Assembly (NCBI GenBank): GCA_031273185.1
Contig: JAISSG010000061.1
Coordinates: forward strand, 1-13,569
DNA from: Treponema sp.
GTDB lineage: Bacteria; Spirochaetota; Spirochaetia; Treponematales; Breznakiellaceae
Length of the DNA stretch: 13,569 nt
Direction of reading: 5' to 3'
Shown here: positions 5,654 through 13,544 of the stretch, piece after piece
How the letters are laid out: each line of letters starts with the position of its first letter
How positions within the stretch are numbered: the stretch's first letter is position 1
Made by a program: the position numbers and the translations under genes
The notes under the pieces: generated by a model
What the model saw: only the letters and a program-made list of their open reading frames with translations
What the model was told of the DNA's origin: nothing
Databases searched by the model: none

Positions 5654-5811
5654 GGCAAGCCCTCAAATAAAAGCTGTGCGTAAAGGGCAAATTTGCCGAA
5701 GCGAGCCGGGACGAAGCCTGCTGCCCGGTCGCTGAAAAAATTACCGAAATGAAGAACCCCGTTGCAAGCGCGAACCTGCGGTTCGGCAAAAACAGGATAC
5801 AAGGGAATGTT
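5654..5811. other. Non-coding or decayed stretch upstream of focA
   Basis: No intact gene is present. One frame reads KLCVKGKFAEASRDEACCPV and onward in phase with focA and may be eroded coding sequence of the pseudogene, but I cannot match it to a domain. AAGGGA at 5801-5806 is the focA ribosome site. No clear terminator separates hydB from focA, so read-through from the hydrogenase operon is plausible. Confidence 0.45.
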
Positions 5812-6672
5812 ATGAACAGCAGTTTTTTAACCCCCGCAGAAATTGCGGAATATGCCATTGGCGTGGGGGTAAAGAAATCAACGCTTTCCATCAGCAAGAT
5901 GCTATTGCTGGGAATTCTCGCCGGCGCGTTCATCGCGCTTGCTTCGCAGGGCAGTAACCTGGCCATGTACGGAATTCCTTCCGTCGGGCTCGCGAGGGTC
6001 TTGGGCGGCACCGTGTTCCCGGCCGGCCTGATACTGGTGGTGCTTTGCGGCGCGGAGCTGTTTACCGGAAACTGCCTGATCGTCATGTCGTGCATCAACG
6101 GGAAATCCAAATGGGGTAATTTTGCCAAAAACCTGTTTTTTGTCTATGTAGGTAATCTGGCGGGCTCATTAATTGTAACCCTGCTCGTCAGCGCTTGCGG
6201 GCAGTGGAATTACACGTCCGGCGCCCTGGGCGCGTATACCATCAGGGTAGCAGTAAGCAAGGTCAGCCTTACTTTTGCCCAGGCGTTTTTTTCCGGGATC
6301 CTCTGTAACTGGCTGGTCTGCCTGGCGGTTTGGGTGGCCTTTGCCGCAAAGGATATAACGGGCAAAATTTTGGGCATATTTTTCCCAATCTGGCTGTTTG
6401 TCCTGTCAGGATTTGAGCACTGCATAGCCAATATGTACTATATCCCTGCGGGAATGCTCGCGGCGAATAACCCGGCGTATTTGGCCAGGGCCCTGGAAAC
6501 CTACTATGATGGCTCGCAAGCCGCTCTGGCGAATCTGACAATGGCAGGGTTTGTTGTAAATAACCTCGTGCCTGTCACGTTGGGCAATATAGCAGGCGGC
6601 GGGCTATTTGTCGGTGTGATTTATTACATCATTTACATACAGAAATCAAGGCAGCGGTCTTCGTGTGAATAA
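5812..6672 (+). CDS. focA: Formate/nitrite transporter family channel (FocA-like)
   Basis: This encodes 286 residues, the standard FNT length, with six predicted membrane helices. Signature parts: LGGTVFPAGLILVVLCGAEL and FTGN (residues 64-87); VYVGNLAGS (111-119); K150 ahead of FAQAFFSGILCNWLVCLAVW (155-174); and SGFEHCIANMYYIPAG (199-214), whose H203 matches the central-pore histidine of E. coli FocA, with F84 and F201 as likely pore constriction residues. The family forms pentamers moving formate, nitrite or hydrosulfide across the inner membrane. The GAELFTGN and GFEH motifs favour formate, and the hydrogenase genes on both sides support that. ATG 5812 is chosen because AAGGGA lies 5 nt upstream; the longer frame from 5749 runs into the decayed region. 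Substrate is inferred. Confidence 0.93.
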   Translation: MNSSFLTPAEIAEYAIGVGVKKSTLSISKMLLLGILAGAFIALASQGSNLAMYGIPSVGLARVLGGTVFPAGLILVVLCGAELFTGNCLIVMSCINGKSKWGNFAKNLFFVYVGNLAGSLIVTLLVSACGQWNYTSGALGAYTIRVAVSKVSLTFAQAFFSGILCNWLVCLAVWVAFAAKDITGKILGIFFPIWLFVLSGFEHCIANMYYIPAGMLAANNPAYLARALETYYDGSQAALANLTMAGFVVNNLVPVTLGNIAGGGLFVGVIYYIIYIQKSRQRSSCE

Positions 6673-6719
6673 TATTGGTTTTTCCGATCCCGGCATTCCC
6701 TTAAAAACGGGAAGCGCAC

Positions 6720-6741
6720 CCCCCTGTCTGACGGCAGGGGG
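6720..6741. repeat. GC-rich hairpin after focA
   Basis: CCCCCTGTC (6720-6728) pairs with GGCAGGGGG (6733-6741) across a TGAC loop, a very stable 9-bp stem with one G-U pair. No T-run follows. It could mark the 3' end of focA mRNA, or belong to the larger structured block downstream. Confidence 0.6.
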
Positions 6742-6750
6742 CGGATCATG

Positions 6751-6876
6751 CTGCCCAACCCGCCCTTGCCCGGGGCAAAACGGGACAGGCGGCCAAAGCC
6801 GAAACGGCCCCCGGCCTGTTTGGGCTGCCCAAATGGGCAAAACCACCCTTGGCGAAGCCCCGGGCGGGCTGGGCAG
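6751..6876. repeat. Nested inverted-repeat block (structured element)
   Basis: The outer arms CTGCCCAACCCGCCC (6751-6765) and GGGCGGGCTGGGCAG (6862-6876) are complementary at 14 of 15 positions. Inside lie CGGC-CAAA-GCCG (6790-6801), ACAGG (6785-6789) against CCTGT (6815-6819), the palindrome TTTGGGCTGCCCAAA (6819-6833) and an alternative TGCCCA/TGGGCA hairpin (6826-6839). It occupies most of the ~400-nt gap between focA and hydA, and lies upstream of the hydA promoters, so it is not part of the hydA leader. It may be a palindromic repeat family member or a structured RNA. I find no credible protein here. Confidence 0.6.
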
Positions 6877-6973
6877 TGCGGCGGATGCCAGCAAAAAGGG
6901 CGCCCCAATGCTTGTTTTTCAGGATTCGCAGGGCCTGAGGCAAAAAATCGGGGGGAAACAGGTTCTTTTTATA

Positions 6974-6982
6974 TGGTATAAT
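6974..6982 (+). promoter_or_regulatory. Extended -10 promoter upstream of hydA
   Basis: TGGTATAAT gives a perfect -10 (6977-6982) with the TG extension. No good -35 lies 17 nt upstream. It probably acts with the second promoter just downstream. Confidence 0.55.
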
Positions 6983-6988
6983 TTCCTA

Positions 6989-7017
6989 TTGACAAGGCCA
7001 ATAATTTCAGTAATACT
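6989..7017 (+). promoter_or_regulatory. Second hydA promoter
   Basis: A perfect TTGACA (6989-6994), a 17-nt spacer and AATACT (7012-7017) lie about 50 nt before the hydA start, indicating that hydA can be transcribed separately from the hydC-hydB operon. An imperfect palindrome TGTGTTTACACA (7031-7042) lies near the expected start of transcription and could be an operator. Confidence 0.6.
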
Positions 7018-7068
7018 GGATACTTGTTGGTGTGTTTACACAAATCAAAGCAAGATAAGGAGATGGAA

Positions 7069-8847
7069 ATGATAAACCTTAAAATTAACGGTATTTCGGT
7101 TCAGGCTGAAGAGGGGACGACGATCCTCAACGCGGCGAAAAAAGTCAACATTAAAATCCCCACCCTGTGTTACAACCCCGATCTTCCCCCCTGGGCTTCC
7201 TGCGGCATCTGCGTAGTCCGCGTTGCCGGCAGCCCCAAGATGATCCGGGCCTGCACGACGCCGGTTGACGGCAGCATGGAAGGCAAAGAGATTATCACCC
7301 ACGACGCGGAGATCATCTCCATGCGGAGGACCGTGCTTGAGCTGATCCTTTCCAACCACCCCAACGACTGCCTGCAATGCCCCCGCAACGGAAGCTGCGA
7401 GCTGCAGACCCTGGCCGCGGAATTTGGCATACGCGAGTCGCCCTTCACAAAGGTGATGAACGGGCTCCCCGTTGACGATTCCAGCCCGTCGGTTATCCTC
7501 AACCCCGAAAAATGCGTGCGCTGCGGGCGCTGCGTCACGGTCTGCCAGAGCGTGCAGAACGTCTGGGCGCTGGAATTCCTGGGCAGGGGCATCAAGGGGA
7601 AGATCGCCAGCGCGGCGGACGCGCCCCTAAACGAGAGCCCCTGCATCAAGTGCGGACAGTGCTCGGCGCATTGCCCGGTTGGCGCGATTTACGAGCGGGA
7701 CGACACGGCAAAGGTCTGGAGCGCCCTGCAAAACCCCAACCTCCACACGGTAGTGCAGATTGCCCCGGCGGTGCGGGTTGCCCTCGCCGAGGAATTCGGC
7801 CTTGAGCCGGGGACGGTCTTCACCAGGAAGATATACGCCGCGCTCAAGCGGCTTGGCTTCAAAACCGTCTTTGACACGAACTTTTCCGCGGACCTCACGA
7901 TCATGGAGGAAGGCACCGAGCTGGTAAGGCGCCTGACCGAAAAGGGCAGCGCGATACCGCTTATCACCTCCTGCTGCCCGGCGTGGGTTGACTACATGGA
8001 AAAAGATTGCTCCGACATGATCCCCAATTTCTCGACGGCAAAGTCCCCCCAGCAGATGATGGGCGCGATGATCAAGGCGTACTGGCCGGATAAGGCCGGG
8101 ATCCCCGCCGAGAAGGTCTACTCGGTTTCGGTGATGCCCTGCACGGCGAAAAAATGGGAGACCCGCCGCAACGACGACATGAAGAGCGCGGGGAAACTCC
8201 TTGGCAAGGACACGGGCTACGACGTTGACATCGTGCTGACCACGCGCGAGCTTGCCAGGATGGTCAAGCAGGCGGGCATCGACATACTGAGCCTTCCCGA
8301 CGAGGACGCTGACAACCCGATGGGCCCCTACACTGGCGCGGGGACGATCTTCGGCGTTACCGGCGGCGTTATGGAGGCCGCGGTTCGCAGTGCCTACTTC
8401 CTGGTGACCAAGAAAGAGCTTCCCGACGTGAACTTCAAGCCGGTACGCGGCCTTGACGGCGTGAAGGAGGCGGAAGTTGACTTCAACAACGGGCTGAAAA
8501 TCCGCATCGCCATCGCCCACCAGATGGGGAATATCGCCGCCGTGCTGGAAAATATCCGCGCCGCGCGCGATGCGGGCAAGGAGCCGCTGTACCACTTTGT
8601 CGAGGTCATGGCCTGCCGGGGCGGCTGCATAGCGGGAGGGGGCCAGCCCTACGGCGCCACCGACGAGGTACGCAGCCAGCGCACCGGGGGGTTGTACAAT
8701 GATGACGAGAAATCCAAGTATCGCTGTTCGCACCAGAACCCGTTCATCGGCCAGGTGTACAAGGAATTCCTCGGCGAGCCGAACGGCCACAAGGCCCATG
8801 CGCTTTTGCACACCAAGTACGTCGAGCGGGAGTTGTACTTGAAGTAA
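7069..8847 (+). CDS. hydA: Catalytic subunit of NAD-linked [FeFe]-hydrogenase (HydA/HndD type)
   Basis: This encodes 592 residues, close to HndD. Domains: plant-type [2Fe-2S] ferredoxin (C34, C45, C48, C62); His-Cys3 [4Fe-4S] (H97, C101, C104, C110); two ferredoxin-type [4Fe-4S] sites (C149/152/155/159 and C192/195/198/202); then the H-cluster domain with L1 TSCCPAWV (C302 proton relay, C303 ligand), L2 MPCTAKKWE (C358, E364) and L3 EVMACRGGCIAGGGQP (C516, C520), and a C-terminal small-subunit-like tail to YVERELYLK. The C-terminal [2Fe-2S] domain of Thermotoga HydA is absent. Start ATG 7069 has AAGGAG 6 nt upstream; in-frame alternatives at 7024 and 7063 fit worse. With HydB and HydC it should reversibly couple H2 to NADH and reduced ferredoxin in the cytoplasm. 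All active-site residues are present. Bifurcation is inferred from subunit make-up. Confidence 0.97.
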   Translation: MINLKINGISVQAEEGTTILNAAKKVNIKIPTLCYNPDLPPWASCGICVVRVAGSPKMIRACTTPVDGSMEGKEIITHDAEIISMRRTVLELILSNHPNDCLQCPRNGSCELQTLAAEFGIRESPFTKVMNGLPVDDSSPSVILNPEKCVRCGRCVTVCQSVQNVWALEFLGRGIKGKIASAADAPLNESPCIKCGQCSAHCPVGAIYERDDTAKVWSALQNPNLHTVVQIAPAVRVALAEEFGLEPGTVFTRKIYAALKRLGFKTVFDTNFSADLTIMEEGTELVRRLTEKGSAIPLITSCCPAWVDYMEKDCSDMIPNFSTAKSPQQMMGAMIKAYWPDKAGIPAEKVYSVSVMPCTAKKWETRRNDDMKSAGKLLGKDTGYDVDIVLTTRELARMVKQAGIDILSLPDEDADNPMGPYTGAGTIFGVTGGVMEAAVRSAYFLVTKKELPDVNFKPVRGLDGVKEAEVDFNNGLKIRIAIAHQMGNIAAVLENIRAARDAGKEPLYHFVEVMACRGGCIAGGGQPYGATDEVRSQRTGGLYNDDEKSKYRCSHQNPFIGQVYKEFLGEPNGHKAHALLHTKYVERELYLK

Positions 8848-8875
8848 AGGCTTTTAGCTTTTTAGGGAAATACCT

Positions 8876-10177
8876 ATGGAAAAAGTGTTCAGGCTGAGAG
8901 AACACGGGACCACGTTTCAGCAGGAAGTTATCGCCGGTCTTACCACCTTCCTGACGATGGCCTACATACTGGCGGTAAACCCGGGGATGCTGGGCTCGAT
9001 TGGCGACGGGATGACGCGGGAGGCGGTCTTTACCGCTACCGTCGTCTCGTCGGCGATTGCCACGCTGGTCATGGCGTTTGCCGCCAACCTGCCCATCGCC
9101 CTTGCGCCGGGCATGGGGCTTAACGCCTTCTTTACCTATACCGTGGTTTCATCCATGGGGTATTCCTGGAGGATCGCCCTCACCGCTGTTTTTCTTGAAG
9201 GCATACTGTTTATCATTCTGTCTCTCTTTAAGATTCGCGAGGCGATCATCAACGCGATCCCGGCTAACCTGAAAAAAGCGGTGGCGGTCGGCATCGGCCT
9301 TTTTATCACCCTTATCGGCTTTGAGAAAGCGGAGATTGTGGTAAACAGCGGGGGAACGATAATCGGGCTGGGTGACATAACCACCGGCCATCCCCTTATG
9401 GCGCTGCTTGGCTTTGTCATCATTGTTGTCCTGTACTCGCTCAGGATTCCCGGCTCGATTCTTATCGGCATCCTCCTTACAACGATAATAGGCATTCCTT
9501 TCGGAATCACCCAAATTCCTCAAAACTGGTCGCCTGTTGATTTTCCTGCCGCGCCGCTGTTTTTTGCTTTTGATTTCAGCCCCGGGGCGCTTCTCAACTT
9601 CAAATTTTTCACGGTTTTTTTTACCTTTCTTTTTGTTGACGTTTTTGACACCGTGGGAACCCTGGTCGGAGTGACCCAGCAGGCCGGCCTGCTCAGCAAG
9701 GACGGAAAAATCCCCAGGGTAAAGGAGGCCCTGCTAGCCGACGCGATAGGAACGGTCGCCGGGGCGGCCCTGGGCACGTCAACCGTTACCAGCTATGTGG
9801 AAAGCGCGGCGGGGGTTGCCGCAGGCGGGCGCACCGGGCTGACATCGCTCGCTACCGGGCTGCTGTTCCTTGTCGCGCTGTTTTTCTCGCCGGTCTTCCT
9901 GCTCGTTCCCTCGGCGGCTACCGCGCCGGCCCTGATAATGGTCGGCTACTTTATGATTAAGCCGGTCGCCGGCATTGACTTTAAGGATCCCACCGAGGGC
10001 ATCCCCGCCTTCCTTGCCATCATAATGATGCCCTTTGCCTACAGCATCGCCGAGGGCATTGTATACGGGGTGATTTCCTACGTGATCCTGAAGCTGGCCG
10101 CTGGCAAATTAAAGGAAATATCGGTGGTTACCTGGATATTGTTTGCTATCTTCGTGCTGCGGTTCTTCATGAAGTAG
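8876..10177 (+). CDS. NCS2-family purine-type permease (AzgA/PbuG-like)
   Basis: This encodes 433 residues, normal for the AzgA-like branch of the NCS2 nucleobase transporters, with many hydrophobic helices in the inverted-repeat fold. Characteristic segments: EVIAGLTTFLTMAYILAVNP (17-36), APGMGLNAFF (77-86), DVFDTVGTLVGV (255-266, acidic D255/D258 in the substrate region) and GTSTVTSYVESAAGVAAGGR (300-319, E309). The family imports adenine, guanine or hypoxanthine with protons. The AzgA-type GMGLNAFF motif points to purines rather than uracil. It starts 28 nt after hydA with only a weak AGGGA ribosome site, so it may be read from the hydA transcript. No purine riboswitch fits in that gap. 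Substrate is uncertain; function is unrelated to hydrogenase. Confidence 0.93.
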   Translation: MEKVFRLREHGTTFQQEVIAGLTTFLTMAYILAVNPGMLGSIGDGMTREAVFTATVVSSAIATLVMAFAANLPIALAPGMGLNAFFTYTVVSSMGYSWRIALTAVFLEGILFIILSLFKIREAIINAIPANLKKAVAVGIGLFITLIGFEKAEIVVNSGGTIIGLGDITTGHPLMALLGFVIIVVLYSLRIPGSILIGILLTTIIGIPFGITQIPQNWSPVDFPAAPLFFAFDFSPGALLNFKFFTVFFTFLFVDVFDTVGTLVGVTQQAGLLSKDGKIPRVKEALLADAIGTVAGAALGTSTVTSYVESAAGVAAGGRTGLTSLATGLLFLVALFFSPVFLLVPSAATAPALIMVGYFMIKPVAGIDFKDPTEGIPAFLAIIMMPFAYSIAEGIVYGVISYVILKLAAGKLKEISVVTWILFAIFVLRFFMK

Positions 10178-10227
10178 GAAATCGATGCCATTGAGGGTGC
10201 CAAATCACGGTAGGATAGTTTTGTAGC

Positions 10228-12558
10228 ATGGCAGGCGCTGCCTCGTTACCTGCGTACCTGCAGCCGCTTAACGCCGAGCAGCGGCGCGCCGTGCTGCATA
10301 CGGGAAAGCCCCTGCTGATTCTGGCCGGCGCGGGGTCGGGGAAAACCAGGGTGATTACCACAAAAATCGCCTGGCTTATCCGGGAGCAGGGATTTGCGCC
10401 GCAGTCCATTCTGGCGGTGACGTTTACCAACAAGGCGGCGCGTGAGATGGCCGAACGCGCCCGCCTCATCGACGAACGGGCCTCAGGCGCAATGCTGCGG
10501 ACGTTCCACTCTTTTGGGGCATGGTTCCTCCGCCGCAACGGGCGGCTGGCCGGCCTTGACTCCGGCTTTGTCATTTACGACGACGATGACATGATCTCCC
10601 TTCTTTCTGCCGTCATGAAGGGGGAACCGAAAATGGAAGTTAAGCGAGTTGCTTTTAACATCTCTAGGGCCAAGGATTACTTCCTTGGCCCGGACGATCC
10701 GGCCCTTGCGGCCATCGATCCAAGGAAAAAATTCCGCGGCCTGTATGCGCTGTACGAAGAGCGCCTGGCCCAAACCGGCAACGTAGATTTTGGCGATCTT
10801 ATCAAAAAACCTGTGGAGATTCTGCGCAAGGAGCCGCAGGTGGCCCAGCGTTTCAGGGATCGTTTTTCCGTGATAATGGTGGACGAATACCAGGACGCAA
10901 ACGTCGCCCAGTTTGAGCTTCTCAAGGAACTGGTAGGCCCCAACACCTATCTTTGCGTCGTGGGCGACGACGATCAGTCGATCTACCGTTTCCGGGGTGC
11001 CGAGGTAAAAAATATCCTGGAATTTCCCAATAAGTTTCCCGGCACCGACATTATCCGCCTGGAAAGCAACTACCGTTCCACTTCCCCGATTCTCAGGGCC
11101 GCCTCCTCGGTGGTCGATCATAACCGGGGCCGCCTGGGAAAAAACCTCCGCGCCGAGCGGGGGGCGGGGGCGCAGCCGGTTCTCGCGTTCCTTCCCGACC
11201 AGGACGAAGAGGTGAGCTACTGCGCCGCGCTTATCGAAAATTCCGCCAAGGCAAAGAGCAAGCCGTCCGAGTGGTCGGACTGGGCGGTGCTGTACCGTAC
11301 CAACGCCCAGTCGCTGGGCTTTGAGACCGAATTCCTTCGCCGGGGCATTCCCTATCGGGTTATTGGCTCCCTCAAGTTTTACGAGCGGGAGGAAATAAAG
11401 GATGCCCTTGCCCTGCTTTCGTTCCTGGTGAATCCGCGCGACGAGGTTGCGTTTCGCCGGGTGGTGAACAAGCCCACGCGGGGGCTGGGGGCGGTAACGG
11501 TGGATCGCTTAATCGAGGCCAGCGTGGAGGAGGGAAGCAATCTTTTGGAAACGGCAAAAAACGCCGTGCAGGGATTGCCCCCCAGGGCGAGGAAGGGCCT
11601 TGCGGCATTTATCAAGGTGATAGAAGGCGGAAAGAATCTGCTGGATAAACCGCTCGATTCGCAAAGCGGCACAAGCGCGGCCTCGCGGAAAAAAACTCCT
11701 CGCAAGGCGAAAAACGGCGAGGGGCTTGTGTCGGGAGAGGGGCTTTCGGTATGCGTAACGCAGGTAATAAAAGACTCCGGCATCGCCGAGTACCACCTGG
11801 TACAGGACGAGGTGGCGGGAAGCCAGCGGCTGAACAACTTGCAGGAACTGGTCAATGCGGCGAGCCTGTATGAGGGAACCGCCGGGGGCCTGCTGGAGTT
11901 CCTTGAGCATATCGAGTTGGATCGCTCGCTGGAGGATGTCTCGCTGGCTGGCAAAACGCCACAAGGTGGCGAGGACAAAGTCACGCTCATCACCTTTCAC
12001 AACACCAAGGGTCTTGAATTCCGCAAGGTAATCATGACCGGGCTTGAACAGGGTGTCTTTCCCCGGGAAGATAAAAGAAGCGAGGAGCTTGAAGAGGAAC
12101 GCCGGCTGTTCTATGTCGGCGCGACGAGGGCAATGGACGAGCTGTACCTGTGTACGTGCGCCATGCGGCGAATGTACGGCAGAACCATGCCGATGGAGCC
12201 TTCGGTGTTTTTGCGGGAAATCGATCGGAGCGATCTGAGGATCATCGGGAAGCCGCTCCGGAGTTTTGGTGCCGCCATACATGGCGCCGCCGGTGCGGTA
12301 CGACAGCCCCAAAAATGGAACAGGGGCGGTTTCGGTGGCGGCAGGTATGCCCGCGCGGAAAGCGACGCCGAACAGGTATCCGGCTGGCGGCGGGGGCAGC
12401 GGCTGTTCCATGACGACTACGGCTATGGCGCCGTGGCTGAAGTGCGTGACAGCGACGAGGGGCCGGTGGTGCGGGTGCGGTTTGACACCGGGAAGGAACT
12501 GCGCTTCCTCAGCGAGCACCAGGGCTCGGCTTTTGCCAAGATCAGCGATGACGATTAA
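10228..12558 (+). CDS. pcrA: PcrA/UvrD-type superfamily 1A DNA helicase
   Basis: This encodes 776 residues, typical for the family. Motifs in order: Q motif LNAEQRRAV (14-22), Walker A AGAGSGKT (33-40), motif Ia TFTNKAAREM (65-74), Ib TFHSFGAWFL, motif II VDEYQDAN (218-225), motif III GDDDQSIYRFRGA (246-258), motif IV LESNYRST (278-285), motif V TFHNTKGLEF (589-598) and motif VI EEERRLFYVGATRA (622-635). Residues 476-506 are a low-complexity, Lys/Ser/Gly-rich insertion in the 2B region. Residues 720-765 (GQRLFHDDYGYGAVAEV onward) match the PcrA C-terminal Tudor-like domain that contacts RNA polymerase. It unwinds DNA 3' to 5' in repair and replication. The upstream region has only a weak GGTAGGAT ribosome site. 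I cannot separate PcrA from UvrD by sequence alone. Confidence 0.95.
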   Translation: MAGAASLPAYLQPLNAEQRRAVLHTGKPLLILAGAGSGKTRVITTKIAWLIREQGFAPQSILAVTFTNKAAREMAERARLIDERASGAMLRTFHSFGAWFLRRNGRLAGLDSGFVIYDDDDMISLLSAVMKGEPKMEVKRVAFNISRAKDYFLGPDDPALAAIDPRKKFRGLYALYEERLAQTGNVDFGDLIKKPVEILRKEPQVAQRFRDRFSVIMVDEYQDANVAQFELLKELVGPNTYLCVVGDDDQSIYRFRGAEVKNILEFPNKFPGTDIIRLESNYRSTSPILRAASSVVDHNRGRLGKNLRAERGAGAQPVLAFLPDQDEEVSYCAALIENSAKAKSKPSEWSDWAVLYRTNAQSLGFETEFLRRGIPYRVIGSLKFYEREEIKDALALLSFLVNPRDEVAFRRVVNKPTRGLGAVTVDRLIEASVEEGSNLLETAKNAVQGLPPRARKGLAAFIKVIEGGKNLLDKPLDSQSGTSAASRKKTPRKAKNGEGLVSGEGLSVCVTQVIKDSGIAEYHLVQDEVAGSQRLNNLQELVNAASLYEGTAGGLLEFLEHIELDRSLEDVSLAGKTPQGGEDKVTLITFHNTKGLEFRKVIMTGLEQGVFPREDKRSEELEEERRLFYVGATRAMDELYLCTCAMRRMYGRTMPMEPSVFLREIDRSDLRIIGKPLRSFGAAIHGAAGAVRQPQKWNRGGFGGGRYARAESDAEQVSGWRRGQRLFHDDYGYGAVAEVRDSDEGPVVRVRFDTGKELRFLSEHQGSAFAKISDDD

Positions 12559-12570
12559 GATGATGCGACG

Positions 12571-13380
12571 ATGACAGAACAATGTGCCGCTGGCAATGAA
12601 TTTTCCCTGCTGCGCCTGGTGTCGCCTGTACTTCGTGCCCGCGATTTCCGCCTGTACGCCGGGAACGGGCGGCGGCTGGTCGATCTGTGGCAAAACGGCG
12701 GGGCGGCGATCCTTGGGCATACGCCTCCCTCCCTTTTGCGGGAACTGAAAAACACCGCCAGCCGGGGTCTGTATGCCCCTTTCCCCCATTTCTTGCAGGG
12801 GCGTTACGAAAAGGCGCTGTCTCGCCTGTTCCCCGGCAGGAATTTCCGGCTCTATGCTGCCCCCGTGCCGGGGCTTGAAGCGCTTGTCGCCAACGGCACC
12901 GCCGTGATCTGGCGGCCCTTTGTCGATCCGGCAAGCCCCCTGTCGGTCGAAAACGCCGCCCCGGTTTTGATCCCCGTCGTGCCGGGCATCCAGCTTTGGC
13001 GCGGCGGCCTTCCCTTTGGCCTCTGCCCGCTTGCCGTTGATCCCGGCGCAGAGGTGACACTTCCGCCTTCCGATTTCCTGCCGCCGGTTTTGCTTGCCTG
13101 TGCCGCGCGGGGGATATACGATCTCATCGCCGCCGCGCCACAGCGGGCAAAACCCGCTTACCCCCGCGTCGAGCGGGCGCTGAAAAACAGCCAATGGCGG
13201 CGGCAGGGCTTATACCTCTCGCTACGGGAGCCCCTCTCACTGGAGGGGTGGGCCGCGCTGTTTCGCCGTTTTCTCGACAGCGGCTTCCTGCTTCCCCCGG
13301 TTTCAACCCAGCCCGCAATACTCCCCGGCGTTCTTTCCCCCGGCGAGGAGGCGGTGCTAGCAAAATTGCTGGCGGGATGA
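12571..13380 (+). CDS. Short protein resembling a degenerate class III aminotransferase
   Basis: This encodes 269 residues. Residues 25-72 (FRLYAGNGRRLVDLWQNGGA, then AILGH and a helix) match the start of class III PLP aminotransferases of the glutamate-1-semialdehyde aminomutase/acetylornithine type. Residues 165-187 (PPSDFLPPVLLACAARGIYDL) and 225-268 (EGWAALFRRFLDSGFLLPPV, then LSPGEEAVLAKLLAG) resemble their C-terminal domain. Family members run to about 400-450 residues; the middle, including the cofactor-binding GxG/SHG region and the Schiff-base lysine, is missing, and I see no candidate lysine in a suitable context. The frame is nevertheless clean and uses the same codons as its neighbours, so it looks maintained. 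It begins 12 nt after pcrA without a strong ribosome site, hence probably coupled. A catalytic aminotransferase role is unlikely; a structural or regulatory role is open. Confidence 0.7.
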   Translation: MTEQCAAGNEFSLLRLVSPVLRARDFRLYAGNGRRLVDLWQNGGAAILGHTPPSLLRELKNTASRGLYAPFPHFLQGRYEKALSRLFPGRNFRLYAAPVPGLEALVANGTAVIWRPFVDPASPLSVENAAPVLIPVVPGIQLWRGGLPFGLCPLAVDPGAEVTLPPSDFLPPVLLACAARGIYDLIAAAPQRAKPAYPRVERALKNSQWRRQGLYLSLREPLSLEGWAALFRRFLDSGFLLPPVSTQPAILPGVLSPGEEAVLAKLLAG

Positions 13381-13490
13381 ATTATTAGAGGAAGAGGCTT
13401 TTGTATTTTCTGGCAAAAATATCAAAAATGCCGTTTTGCAGTGCGCTAATTAACGTGAGTTCGACAGAATAAAGAAACCCTACCCGAATC

Positions 13491-13499
13491 TGATATAAT
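13491..13499 (+). promoter_or_regulatory. Extended -10 promoter for the last gene
   Basis: TGATATAAT holds a perfect TATAAT (13494-13499) with the TG extension. No good -35 is seen 16-18 nt upstream. Transcription would begin about 38 nt before the ATG at 13545. The rest of 13381-13490 holds no recognisable gene or terminator. Confidence 0.6.
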
Positions 13500-13544
13500 G
13501 GGATAAGCAAAAACTCATTACAGGAGAAACGGGAGGGATTTCTT

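Noticed and set aside
5749..5811. Longer N-terminus for FocA starting at ATG 5749
   Set aside because: The added 21 residues are not part of the FNT fold and have no ribosome site, whereas AAGGGA precedes ATG 5812.
6665..7072. Open frames over the focA-hydA gap
   Set aside because: They are Pro/Gly/Arg-rich, lack ribosome sites and cross the nested inverted repeats; no family resemblance.
7627..8811. 394-codon open frame on the minus strand
   Set aside because: It lies wholly inside hydA, whose motifs are unmistakable. The antisense frame is open because of high GC at codon third positions, and its protein shows no domain.
8848..8875. Purine riboswitch or terminator before the permease gene
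   Set aside because: The 28-nt gap is too short for a riboswitch, and the GCTTTTAGCTTTTTAG sequence forms no stable stem.
11509..13194. 561-codon open frame on the minus strand
   Set aside because: It runs antisense across pcrA and the following gene; the forward frames carry conserved helicase motifs and this one has none.
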